A stretch of DNA of 39,465 nt from Phycisphaeraceae bacterium (lineage in GTDB: Bacteria; Planctomycetota; Phycisphaerae; Phycisphaerales; Phycisphaeraceae), in the NCBI GenBank assembly GCA_028277745.1, contig JANQFR010000053.1, positions 1 to 39,465 of the forward strand, given 5' to 3'. A program made the position numbers and the translations under genes. Positions 8,360 through 16,284 of the stretch are shown one piece after another. Numbering within the stretch: position 1 is the stretch's first letter; every line of letters begins with the position of its first letter. Under the pieces are notes generated by a model, which was not told where the DNA came from, did not search any database, and saw nothing but the letters and a program-made list of their open reading frames with translations.

Positions 8360-8395
8360 GCAGCCGCGGCGTGAACGCCGCGGCTGCTTATTTAT
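8360..8395 (+). terminator. Strong hairpin terminator after the pilin gene
   Basis: A perfect 12-bp stem (GCAGCCGCGGCG / CGCCGCGGCTGC) with loop TGAA is followed by TTATTTAT. It lies 26 bases after the pilin stop. Being inside the cluster, it probably works as a partial terminator or mRNA stabiliser that raises pilin level relative to downstream genes. Confidence 0.75.
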
Positions 8396-8552
8396 CTGGC
8401 GGCCTGTCGCGTAAGCGTCCATATAACCGGACCTCTTCCGCGACATTCTTCCGTCGAGGCATTAAGCCGCCTCAGTCGCGGGTCCATCTAGCCGATGTTC
8501 ACTGCGTTACCCCACCGGCGCCGCCGGTTTGTTGTCACGAAAGGACCGTCGT

Positions 8553-8822
8553 ATGCGTTCTTTGCGGTATCTCAACACGGTGCTCACCCTGATCGCGATC
8601 CTGCTCACGCTCAACCTGTTCACCATGTGGTCGGTCGGCGTGGGCGGCGAAGCGGCGTCCCTCAGCTCCACGGCCCACGCCCAGGGGACGGCCAACGCGG
8701 CGCAGCAACGCCAGAACATCGTCGATCAGCTCAAGCTCGTGAACGTGAATATCAATCAGCTCAACCAGACCCTCACCAGCGGCCGGGTCCGCGTATCGAT
8801 CGAGGCCGGGCGAGGGGAGTGA
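8553..8822 (+). CDS. Small membrane-anchored protein of unknown function
   Basis: An 89-residue protein. I use the ATG at 8553 because AAAGGA lies eight bases upstream; a longer version from a TTG at 8529 would add only MLSRKDRR. Residues ~8-30 form one hydrophobic segment (LNTVLTLIAILLTLNLFTMW), followed by AASLSSTAHAQG, which could be a signal peptidase site (AHA-QG), and then a Gln/Asn-rich amphipathic stretch (QQRQNIVDQLKLVNVNINQL) that may be coiled coil. It does not have a prepilin motif. Its place between two pseudopilin genes suggests a part in pilus assembly. I do not recognise the family. Confidence 0.7.
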   Translation: MRSLRYLNTVLTLIAILLTLNLFTMWSVGVGGEAASLSSTAHAQGTANAAQQRQNIVDQLKLVNVNINQLNQTLTSGRVRVSIEAGRGE

Positions 8823-8866
8823 ACCCACTCATCCCGCTCTCTCGCCGACGGGCAAGAGGATGGATC

Positions 8867-9379
8867 ATGAAACGAACGATTGCGTCACGCGACCATGTGC
8901 CGGGCTTCACCTTGATCGAGGTGCTGATCGTGGTGGCGGTGGTCGGCATCGCCGGGGCGGTCATCGTCCCGCAGATGCTGACCTCAGGCACGCTGGGCGT
9001 GCAGGCCGCCGCACGGCACGTCATCGCCGACATGCTCTTTGCACAGAATGACGCGATCGCCAAACAGAAGACCCGGAAAATCATCTTCGACGCTGCCGCC
9101 GACAGCTACAAGCTGGTTGACGAAAACGGTGGCGTGCTGAACGTTGATTGGAAGGGCGCGGCAGGAACGGGCAACTACGTCGTCAGCTTCGCGGACGACC
9201 GCCGTTTCGAGGGCGTGACAATCAAGAATGTCGACTTTGGAAGCGGGTCTCAGGAACTGGTGTTCGACGATCTGGGCGCCCCCACGACGGGAGGTACGGT
9301 TGACATCGAGTTCAAGCAGTTCAGATACCGCATCACCGTGGCCGAGTTCACTGGCCGGGTGACGGTGCAAAAGCTTTAA
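8867..9379 (+). CDS. Minor pseudopilin, GspH-like
   Basis: A 170-residue pseudopilin. The leader MKRTIASRDHVPG ends in G13|FTLIEV, with Glu at mature position 5 and a hydrophobic helix (VLIVVAVVGIAGAVIVPQML). The rest fits the GspH/FimT fold: AARHVIADMLFAQNDAIAKQKTRKIIFD, then beta strands to the end. GspH-type subunits sit at or near the tip of pseudopili. The start at 8867 has AGAGGA upstream; an ATG at 8860 is in another frame. It is followed 13 bases later by pilM with its own AAGGAG. Confidence 0.85.
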   Translation: MKRTIASRDHVPGFTLIEVLIVVAVVGIAGAVIVPQMLTSGTLGVQAAARHVIADMLFAQNDAIAKQKTRKIIFDAAADSYKLVDENGGVLNVDWKGAAGTGNYVVSFADDRRFEGVTIKNVDFGSGSQELVFDDLGAPTTGGTVDIEFKQFRYRITVAEFTGRVTVQKL

Positions 9380-9392
9380 GGAGAGCGTTTTC

Positions 9393-10502
9393 GTGTTCGG
9401 AGGCATCCAAAAAAAGAATAACCGGCGGCCGATCGGCATCGCTCTGGGCGGGCGCAGCATCACGATGGTGCAGCTCGAACGGAACGCGGACGGTTACAGC
9501 GCCATCGATGCGCTTCGATCCGCCCTGCCCGATGACCTGCCGATCAACGGCCCCGAGTATCACACGGTCGTCGCCAAAGAGATCCTGCAGATGCTTAATC
9601 AGAGCAGCTTCGCCGGCCGGGAGGTGGTGAGCTGCCTGCCGCCGGCGGCGATTCATTACAAGAACCTCCGCATGCCGAAGATGCCCGCCGACGAGATGGC
9701 GGCCGCGGTGCAGTGGGAGGCCGACGAACGCCGGCCGTTTGGCTCGGAAGACGTTACGACCCAGCACCTCCACGTCGGCGAAGTCCGCCAGGGCGATGAG
9801 ACGCGTCAGGAAGTGATCATGATGGCGTCGCCCGTCTCGTTCATCGAGTCGCATATCAAGATGCTCAGCGGTTGCGGGCTGCGTCCGACGGCCCTGGATG
9901 TAGCTCCGGCGGCGCTGGCTCGGTGCCTTGCGGGCCGCGTCAATGGGGCCGACCCGGCGCCGGATGAGACCCGAGTGATCGTGGACATAGGCGAGACCTG
10001 TTCACAGGTGCTCATCGTCCGGGGCGGGCGTCTCGTGTTTCTCAAGACCATCGACATCAGCGGCGTGATCTTCAACCAGGCGGTCGCCGACAAACTCAAG
10101 ACCACGGGTGTGGAAGCGGAAGAACTGCGCCGCCGGCCGCCGTCGGACGATAGCGGCCCGGACAATATCCTCCGTGCGGTGTTTGAAGCGCTGCGTCCGG
10201 TCGTGGGCGACCTGGCCCGGGAACTGGGGTTGTGTCTGAGGTACTACGGCGTGACGTTCCGTGGTCCGCGCCCCGAGCAAGCGATGTTTGTGGGCGAGGA
10301 GTCGGATGGGCCGTGGTACAACGCGGAGTTCAGCGAAACCGCGGGCATCGACGTCCACGCGGTCGATCCGCTGAGTCTGGTCGATCTTTCGAAGATCGCT
10401 CATCCGCCGTCTGACGCCGTCCCGCGCGGCGCCTGGGCGACCGCGATGGGGCTGTCGATGCGCCACGAACCCAATCGCTTGAGGAAGGCGGCTGCGGCAT
10501 GA
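9393..10502 (+). CDS. pilM: Pilus assembly protein PilM (actin-like ATPase)
   Basis: A 369-residue PilM-like protein with an actin/FtsA-type fold. Seen here: IGIALGGRSITMVQLER at the N-terminus (first nucleotide-binding strand), VVSCLPPAAIHYKNLRMPKMP and MAAAVQWEADERRPF, both typical of PilM, and VIVDIGETCSQVLIVRGGRL (second phosphate-binding strand). PilM forms a ring at the cytoplasmic membrane face and binds the N-terminal tail of PilN. The GTG start has AAGGAGAG nine bases upstream. Its stop overlaps the pilN start by four bases. PilM marks this as a type IV-pilus-like machine, since type II secretion normally has GspL instead. Confidence 0.85.
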   Translation: MFGGIQKKNNRRPIGIALGGRSITMVQLERNADGYSAIDALRSALPDDLPINGPEYHTVVAKEILQMLNQSSFAGREVVSCLPPAAIHYKNLRMPKMPADEMAAAVQWEADERRPFGSEDVTTQHLHVGEVRQGDETRQEVIMMASPVSFIESHIKMLSGCGLRPTALDVAPAALARCLAGRVNGADPAPDETRVIVDIGETCSQVLIVRGGRLVFLKTIDISGVIFNQAVADKLKTTGVEAEELRRRPPSDDSGPDNILRAVFEALRPVVGDLARELGLCLRYYGVTFRGPRPEQAMFVGEESDGPWYNAEFSETAGIDVHAVDPLSLVDLSKIAHPPSDAVPRGAWATAMGLSMRHEPNRLRKAAAA

Positions 10503-11182
10503 ATGAAGTCAACTTCCTTCCGTTGTCGTTTATGAACAAGCAGGCCTGCCGCCAGCGCGTGATGCGGCAGGCGCTGCTGGTCGCCTGCCTGGCCGCCGTG
10601 CTGATCGTCTGGGCGATGGTCCAGATGGGCCAGACCAGCCGGCTCCATCACTACGCGGTGACCCTGGAGCGCGAGGTCCAGGCCGCGAAGCAGGAAAAAA
10701 ACGAGATCAGCAAGCTCAAGTCCGAACACGCGCTGTTGATCCATCAGGTCAAGATCCAGCAGGAACTCGCTCAGCCGATCAGCCACACCCAGGTGATCGG
10801 GCTGCTCGCCGAGGCGTTGGACCCGGCCATCGGCGTTACCGGCCTGAACATGATCACCCGCCGGCCGCCTCCGCGGACCCAATCGCAGTCCGATCAGCAC
10901 GCCAAGATGGACGCCAAGCAGCGGGCCGAGTACGACAAACGGCGGCGTCAGCAGGCGGACCTGATCACGATCGAGTTCGAGGGCATCGCGCCTGACGATA
11001 TGGCGATCGCCAATCTCGTGGCGAGGCTGAGTGAGAGCCAGGTGTTCGACGGCGTCCAGATGCACTTCACCCGCATGATCGAGCGGGACGGGGTCATCGG
11101 CCGCAAGTTCCGCCTCAGCACGAAAGTCCGGCTTAACCGGAACTTTCAACCCATATCTGAGGAGGTGGCGGATGCCCATTGA
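10499..11182 (+). CDS. pilN: Pilus assembly protein PilN
   Basis: A 227-residue bitopic membrane protein. The N-terminal MNEVNFLPLSF contains the (I/V)NxLP-type motif through which PilN binds PilM. One membrane segment follows (ALLVACLAAVLIVWAMVQM), then a coiled-coil-like stretch (LEREVQAAKQEKNEISKLKSEHALL), and a C-terminal ferredoxin-like domain typical of PilN/GspL. A charged insertion (SQSDQHAKMDAKQRAEYDKRRRQQ, about 20 residues) lies inside the periplasmic part and looks species-specific. The start overlaps pilM by four bases and the end overlaps pilO by 11 bases. Confidence 0.82.
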   Translation: MNEVNFLPLSFMNKQACRQRVMRQALLVACLAAVLIVWAMVQMGQTSRLHHYAVTLEREVQAAKQEKNEISKLKSEHALLIHQVKIQQELAQPISHTQVIGLLAEALDPAIGVTGLNMITRRPPPRTQSQSDQHAKMDAKQRAEYDKRRRQQADLITIEFEGIAPDDMAIANLVARLSESQVFDGVQMHFTRMIERDGVIGRKFRLSTKVRLNRNFQPISEEVADAH

Positions 11183-11726
11183 ACGAGACCAGCTTAAAAC
11201 GCTGGCGATCATCGGCGTGCTCTTCGTATTGTTCGCGGCGGCCATCTGGCTCCCGGGCCACTTCACGCGGCAATCGCTCGAACGTCGGATCGATGCGGCC
11301 CGTCACGCGCTGGGCGTCATGCCCGACCAGGGCGCCGGCCTTAGCGAATGGTACGCTCAGGTGATCGATCTGCGGGAGCAGGTCCGCGGCGCCCAACGTT
11401 ACGTGCCCGAAAAGGATGAATTGGCCCAGGTGCTCCGGGGCCTGACCGCGGCGATGCAGCAGCACCAGGTCACGCATCCCGAATTGACGACCCGCGATGT
11501 ACAGCATTTCGCCAACTACAGCCTGATCCCTGCGAATGTCCAGTTCTCGGCGCCGTTCCCGCAGGTGTTCGGCGTGCTCGATGAGATCGAGGCCATGCCC
11601 CGGCTCATCCGGATCGATCGCCTGGATATCGAAAGCAACCCACAGCGTTCTGACATGCCGCTGGCAGTCACCATGGAGTTGAGCACGTTCTTCTCCAAGA
11701 GCCAGGCCCCGAAGGAGCTCCGGTGA
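11172..11726 (+). CDS. pilO: Pilus assembly protein PilO
   Basis: A 184-residue protein with one N-terminal membrane segment (LAIIGVLFVLFAAAIWLPG), a short coiled coil, and a ferredoxin-like domain containing the PilO-type segment FAAPFPQVF-like (here VQFSAPFPQVFGVLDEIEAMPRLIRIDRL). PilO pairs with PilN to form the alignment subcomplex between the inner membrane and the secretin. Its ATG lies 11 bases inside pilN, after GAGGAGGT-like sequence, so translation is coupled. Confidence 0.82.
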   Translation: MPIERDQLKTLAIIGVLFVLFAAAIWLPGHFTRQSLERRIDAARHALGVMPDQGAGLSEWYAQVIDLREQVRGAQRYVPEKDELAQVLRGLTAAMQQHQVTHPELTTRDVQHFANYSLIPANVQFSAPFPQVFGVLDEIEAMPRLIRIDRLDIESNPQRSDMPLAVTMELSTFFSKSQAPKELR

Positions 11727-12286
11727 TGAATCGAGAGAAGCTTGAGGCGATCTGGCGGAAGCTGACCGCCGACAAAAAGAAGTTCGGCATCATGGTTGTG
11801 CTCCTGGCGGTCGGCCTGCTGATGTGGGGGCGGCTCCTGCTCAGGCAGGTTCCGCGCACCGCCACCGCCGTCCCCGATCGGGTGCAGGTCGTCACCACCC
11901 TCCCCAACAAGACGTCGGCACACCCTGTGAAAAAAACCGTCGACGCCTGGGAAACCGTCACCTACAGACCGCCCGGCTCCACGCCCCGTAACCTCTTTCA
12001 ATATGACCCCAGACCCTACAAACGGACCACAATGGAGGTTGATGGGGTCGATATCGCAAAGTTACCGGAAGAAGCGTCCGATGAAGCTTTCAGAATCGCC
12101 GCGGTGCGTAAGGCCGCAGCGGGTTTAACGCTTCAGAGCGTTATGAAAAACCAGGTCCCCCACGCGATCATCAACGGGCAGCTCGTGAAGTCCGGTGAGC
12201 GTATTGAAGGTTTCGAAATCGTTCAGATCGCGGACCGGACCGTGTTGCTGAAGAAAGACGGGATCGTCGTTCGCATCGGCATGTAA
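11726..12286 (+). CDS. PilP/GspC-like pilus assembly protein
   Basis: A 186-residue protein. The ATG at 11726 overlaps the pilO stop by one base and has AAGGAG eight bases upstream. A membrane segment (KFGIMVVLLAVGLLMWGRLLL) follows a basic N-terminus. A proline-rich linker comes next, then a C-terminal beta domain (LTLQSVMKNQVPHAIINGQLVKSGERIEGFEIVQIADRTVLLKKDGIVVRI, seen in parts) that fits the homology region of PilP/GspC, which binds the N0 domain of the secretin. It lacks a lipobox, unlike most PilP proteins, so it is anchored by its membrane helix as GspC is. It thus mixes features of both systems. Confidence 0.72.
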   Translation: MNREKLEAIWRKLTADKKKFGIMVVLLAVGLLMWGRLLLRQVPRTATAVPDRVQVVTTLPNKTSAHPVKKTVDAWETVTYRPPGSTPRNLFQYDPRPYKRTTMEVDGVDIAKLPEEASDEAFRIAAVRKAAAGLTLQSVMKNQVPHAIINGQLVKSGERIEGFEIVQIADRTVLLKKDGIVVRIGM

Positions 12287-12325
12287 GCATCCATAGTGGC
12301 GAGGCTTCGCTTAAGGAGTAGAGGA

Positions 12326-14956
12326 ATGGCCGTTCGTAAGACAAGCTACTGGTTGAGCGTTTTTTTTTGCTCCTTGGGTAGTGTTTGTGCCGGTCCGGTG
12401 ATGCAGGCCGCGGCGCAAGACCTGGGGAACCAGGCAAGCGACGCAACCCCGATCAATCTTTTCGATGAATCCGACAACAGCGATGACCTGCCCAACGGGC
12501 AGACCGTTGAGGTCGGTTCGTTTGGCGAGATCGACCTGCACGTCAAGGAGCTTGATCTCACCAAGGTCCTGCGGCTCCTGAGCCTCCAGAGCCAGCGGAA
12601 CATCATCGCCTCACGTAACGTGGTCGGCACGGTTTCCGCCGACCTCTACAGCGTTGATTTCTACGAGGCCCTCGACGCGATCCTTACCACCAACGGCTTT
12701 GGGTACCGCGAGAAGGGCAACTTCATCTACGTCTACACCGCCGACGAACTGCGGGAGCTCGAGACCGCCGAGAAGGCGGTGGTCACGCAGATCTACCGCC
12801 TCAACTACCTCTCGGCCGCGGACGCCTCGGCGTTCGTCAGCCCGCTGCTCTCCGGCGCCGGCTCGATCGCCGTCTCCGCCGCCGTCAACGCGGGCATCAC
12901 GCCGAGTCTCGGCGACAACGGCGCCAATACGTTCTCCAGCCAGGGCACCCTCGTCATCCGCGACTACCCCGAGAACGTCGAGCAGATCCTCCAGGTCCTC
13001 GAAGAACTCGACGTCCGCCCCCGCCAGGTCCTGATCGAGGCCACCATCCTGGAATCCAAGCTGACCGACATCAACGAGTTCGGCGTCGACTTCTCCGTCG
13101 TGGCCAACTTTGACTTCGACCAGTTCACCAACCCGCTCAGCGTCGTCGACAACCTCATCAACGGAAGCGTGCAGGGCAACGGTGAAGCCATCCAGTCGAC
13201 GGTCGGCAACACCGCCAAGGCCGGCGGGTTCAAGCTCGGCATCACCAACGACAACGCCTCGGTCTTCCTCCGGGCGCTGGACCAGGTCACCGACACCACG
13301 GTGATCGCCAACCCCAAACTCCTGGTTCTCAACCGCCAGCGGGCCGAGTTGCTCGTCGGCGGCCGGCTGGGCTACCTGTCCACCACCGCGACCGAGACGT
13401 CGACCACCCAGACCGTTGAGTTCCTTGACGTCGGCACGCAGTTGACGGTCCGGCCGTTCATCAGCGCCGACGACTTCATCCGTCTCGAGCTCAAGCCCTC
13501 GTTGTCGAGCGGCGAGATCCGCACCCTGGCGGACCAGATCGTCCCCGAAGAAACCACGCAGGAGCTGACGACCAACGTCATCGTCCGCTCGGCTCAGACG
13601 GTCATCCTCGGCGGTCTGTTCCAGGAAACCACGACCGTCGACCGTACGCAGGTCCCCGGCGCGGGTGACATCCCCATCCTGGGCGCCGCGTTCCAAGGCG
13701 TGGACGACAACACCGACCGCAGCGAAGTCATCTTCCTGATCAAGCCGACCATCGTACGCGATCAACTCCTGGCCGAGGCGGCCCGGTCCGCCGAGGAAAG
13801 CATCCGCCTGGCGCAGATCGGCGCTAAGAAGGGCCTGCTGCCCTGGTCCAGGGTCAAGATGACCAACGCCAACCTCAAGGACGCCTACCAGGCGCTGGAA
13901 GCCGGCGACGTCAAGAAGGCCAAGTGGCACACCGACGTGGCCCTGTACCTGAACCCGCAGAACGTCGACGCCCTCCGTCTCAAGCAGGAGATCACCGGCC
14001 AGAAGCTGTGGTTCGAGAGCGATAGCATTCTCGAAGACGCTATGGACTCGATGATCATGGATCAGATGGAGCAGCAGACCGTCGCTGAGGACGAAGCGTT
14101 CCTGGCCGAGCAGAAGAAGATCGAAGAAAACGTCGTTCCCGGGCTGGAGCAGATCGACGCCCAGACGACCGACAGCCAGAACGTGCCTCAGGCGCCTGCG
14201 CCGGTCATCGGCCACGCCGACGAATACGGCCCAGGCGGTTTCGGTGAAGAGGTCAACACCGTCAATCAGGTCAACGGCCAGAATGACGATGTAGACAGCC
14301 CCTTCCTCGGACAGGACCTTTCGGGTCAGACCCAACAGATCTACGGCCCCGACGGCCCCGAGAACGTCGAGCCTCAGACCCACGCCAAGGTGGTGGTCGA
14401 CCGCGGTTTCACGCCCGGGAAGACCGACGCGGTGAGTGAGGCGGCGATCGACCAGGCCGACCAGGCTGACGATCAAGATGCTCAGCGGGCCTTCGAGCGT
14501 GAGTTGGAAGCCATGCAGTCCCAGCCCGCGGCGCCCCACTCCGCCGAAGACGCCAAGCCCGCCGCCGACGCTAAGCCGGCCGAGGGCCAGACCATGACCG
14601 AGGCCGAGGCCGACGCGTGGCTTGAAAGTCAGACGCCCCCGGCCGGCGACGCCCAGGACACCGAGCCGGCGCCCGCCCCCGCCGGGGTCGCCGAAGTCGA
14701 CACCCAGCCGGTTTCCGACGCCCAAAACAGCGACCCGGAGACGCTGAACTTCGACGAGATGTTTGAAGGCGTCGAGCCGACGGTGGAAATCGTTGAACTC
14801 CCGGCGGATCCGGGTCAGGAAAACGACTCGGCGGCGAACATCTTCGACGCGATTGAAACGGTCCTGCCCGGCGACGAGGCGGTCGCCACGGGCGAGGGAC
14901 AGACGTCAGACCAGGCCGCGGAGGTCGATACGACCAACAACGCCGACAGTGAATAA
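12326..14956 (+). CDS. Secretin (PilQ/GspD-like) with long acidic C-terminal tail
   Basis: An 876-residue outer-membrane secretin. It has a signal peptide (about residues 1-30), an N0/STN-type domain (~65-140), an N1-type region with QIYRLNYLSAADASAFVSPLL, and the secretin barrel domain (~230-477), whose signature is VPGAGDIPILGAAFQG followed by SEVIFLIKPTIV. The family normally stops soon after that. Here about 400 more residues follow: a short TPR-like pair of helices (~515-556, LKDAYQALEAGDVKKAKWHTDVALYLNP) and then an acidic, Ala/Gln/Pro-rich, low-complexity tail to the end. I use the ATG at 12326 with AAGGAGTAGAGG upstream. A run of nine T (12360-12368) lies in the signal-peptide codons. 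Codon quality does not suggest a frameshift. Confidence 0.88.
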   Translation: MAVRKTSYWLSVFFCSLGSVCAGPVMQAAAQDLGNQASDATPINLFDESDNSDDLPNGQTVEVGSFGEIDLHVKELDLTKVLRLLSLQSQRNIIASRNVVGTVSADLYSVDFYEALDAILTTNGFGYREKGNFIYVYTADELRELETAEKAVVTQIYRLNYLSAADASAFVSPLLSGAGSIAVSAAVNAGITPSLGDNGANTFSSQGTLVIRDYPENVEQILQVLEELDVRPRQVLIEATILESKLTDINEFGVDFSVVANFDFDQFTNPLSVVDNLINGSVQGNGEAIQSTVGNTAKAGGFKLGITNDNASVFLRALDQVTDTTVIANPKLLVLNRQRAELLVGGRLGYLSTTATETSTTQTVEFLDVGTQLTVRPFISADDFIRLELKPSLSSGEIRTLADQIVPEETTQELTTNVIVRSAQTVILGGLFQETTTVDRTQVPGAGDIPILGAAFQGVDDNTDRSEVIFLIKPTIVRDQLLAEAARSAEESIRLAQIGAKKGLLPWSRVKMTNANLKDAYQALEAGDVKKAKWHTDVALYLNPQNVDALRLKQEITGQKLWFESDSILEDAMDSMIMDQMEQQTVAEDEAFLAEQKKIEENVVPGLEQIDAQTTDSQNVPQAPAPVIGHADEYGPGGFGEEVNTVNQVNGQNDDVDSPFLGQDLSGQTQQIYGPDGPENVEPQTHAKVVVDRGFTPGKTDAVSEAAIDQADQADDQDAQRAFERELEAMQSQPAAPHSAEDAKPAADAKPAEGQTMTEAEADAWLESQTPPAGDAQDTEPAPAPAGVAEVDTQPVSDAQNSDPETLNFDEMFEGVEPTVEIVELPADPGQENDSAANIFDAIETVLPGDEAVATGEGQTSDQAAEVDTTNNADSE

Positions 14957-14962
14957 CGGGCG

Positions 14963-14987
14963 GGGCGGCGGGGCCGACCCGCCGCCC
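14963..14987 (+). promoter_or_regulatory. GC-rich hairpin between secretin and TPR genes
   Basis: GGGCGGCGGG and CCCGCCGCCC form a perfect 10-bp stem with loop GCCGA, seven bases after the secretin stop. No T-run follows, so it more likely stabilises mRNA or causes partial attenuation than ends transcription. Confidence 0.45.
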
Positions 14988-15017
14988 AACCTGCCTTGAA
15001 CCAGGGATTATCTGCTC

Positions 15018-16229
15018 ATGCATCGCAACATCCAACGGACGGTCCTCAGCCTGTCAGCGGCGGCGCTCTGCGTGTCGACGCTGACCGGCTGCATGCGCGG
15101 CAAAACCCATCAGGAATGGGTCAATAAAGCCAACGATCGCTGGCACGACGCCCGCGCTCAGCTCCTGCTACCTCAGGCGCAACAGGCGTTTGACACCGGC
15201 GACCTCGATCAGGCCCAGCATACGGTGAACGAAGCGCTGCTCATCGATGAGGACAACGCTCAGTTCCACCTTCTCAACGGCCGGATCGCGCTGGAGCGCG
15301 GCAAGCTCGAACGCGCGTATCACCTGTTCAACCAGGCCATCCAGCACGACGCGAAATACCCCGCGGCATATTACTTCCAGGGCATCGTCTACCAGCGATG
15401 GTCGCGCGACGAAGCCGCCCTGGAGTGCTACCAGAAAGCTTACGAGCTCAAGTCCGACACCGTGGATTACCTGCTCGCCGTCTGCGAGATGCTCATTAAT
15501 CTCGACCGACAAAGCGAGGCGGTTGCGCTGCTGGAAGACAAGCTGGACTATTTCGATCAAAGCGCGGGCCTCCGCACGGCGCTGGGCCACCTTCATGTAA
15601 TGAACGGCGACTATGCCGAGGCGGTTCGGAATTTCAAGGAAGGGACGCTGCTCGATCCGGAGAACCCTAAGATCCAGGAGGAGCTGGCCCTCGCCCAGTA
15701 CGCCGCCAAGGACGCGAAAGGCGCGGCCGCTACGCTCAAGAGCCTGTTGCGCCAGCCGGGGATGGCCCAGCGTTATGATCTGCACACCGTTCTCGCCAAG
15801 TCTTACCTGCAACAAGGCCGCGACCGCGACGCGCGGAAGGTCTATCTGGACCTGACCCGGAAAGACAGAACCAACGCGGCCCACTGGATCGCGTTGGGCG
15901 AACTGTCGTGGAAGAAAGGCGACCTGCCCGCGACGCTGACCGCCGCCCGGCGTGCGGTGAATCTCGATCCACAGAACCATCAGGGCTATCTGCTGTCGGG
16001 CATGGTCTGGCAGAAGCAAGGCCGATTGGAGCAAGCGTTGCGGAGCTTTGACCGGGCCGCGGAACTGGCTCCGGACGACGCGGTCCCCCTGATCCTCCGG
16101 GGGGTTGCGTTGCAGCGTAACGGCCGTTCCGCCGCGGCGGCTGAGGCGTACACCGAAGCGTTGCGGCGTCAGCCCGATGATCCGCGGGCGTTACGGCTCC
16201 TGCAAAGCGTCGCCCCAACCACGAACTGA
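15018..16229 (+). CDS. TPR-repeat lipoprotein, probable secretin pilotin/assembly factor
   Basis: A 403-residue protein. The N-terminus is a lipoprotein signal with lipobox LTGC (lipid-bearing Cys25). The rest is built of about ten tetratricopeptide repeats, for example AQQAFDTGDLDQAQHTVNEALLIDEDN, AYYFQGIVYQRWSRDEAALECYQKAYEL, and GYLLSGMVWQKQGRLEQALRSFDRAAELAPDD (seen in parts). TPR lipoproteins such as PilF/PilW help secretins reach and assemble in the outer membrane. The position directly after the secretin gene supports that role, but it is longer than PilF (about 250 residues), so other scaffold functions are possible. Confidence 0.75.
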   Translation: MHRNIQRTVLSLSAAALCVSTLTGCMRGKTHQEWVNKANDRWHDARAQLLLPQAQQAFDTGDLDQAQHTVNEALLIDEDNAQFHLLNGRIALERGKLERAYHLFNQAIQHDAKYPAAYYFQGIVYQRWSRDEAALECYQKAYELKSDTVDYLLAVCEMLINLDRQSEAVALLEDKLDYFDQSAGLRTALGHLHVMNGDYAEAVRNFKEGTLLDPENPKIQEELALAQYAAKDAKGAAATLKSLLRQPGMAQRYDLHTVLAKSYLQQGRDRDARKVYLDLTRKDRTNAAHWIALGELSWKKGDLPATLTAARRAVNLDPQNHQGYLLSGMVWQKQGRLEQALRSFDRAAELAPDDAVPLILRGVALQRNGRSAAAAEAYTEALRRQPDDPRALRLLQSVAPTTN

Positions 16230-16284
16230 GGCGGCATACACTCACTCACGGGCCCTGAAGGCGGGTGATTACCGGAGGCCGAAC

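Noticed and set aside
8514..8528. ACCGGC-GCC-GCCGGT palindrome before the small membrane protein gene
   Set aside because: Six-base stem in GC-rich DNA with no T-run; too weak to call a terminator or operator.
8529..8552. TTG start for the small membrane protein
   Set aside because: The ATG at 8553 has a well-placed AAAGGA and keeps the membrane segment near the N-terminus.
12611..14725. A 704-codon minus-strand frame over the secretin gene
   Set aside because: Composition (Val, Gly, Leu, Asp in mirror of the coding strand) and lack of motifs; the plus strand has the secretin signature.
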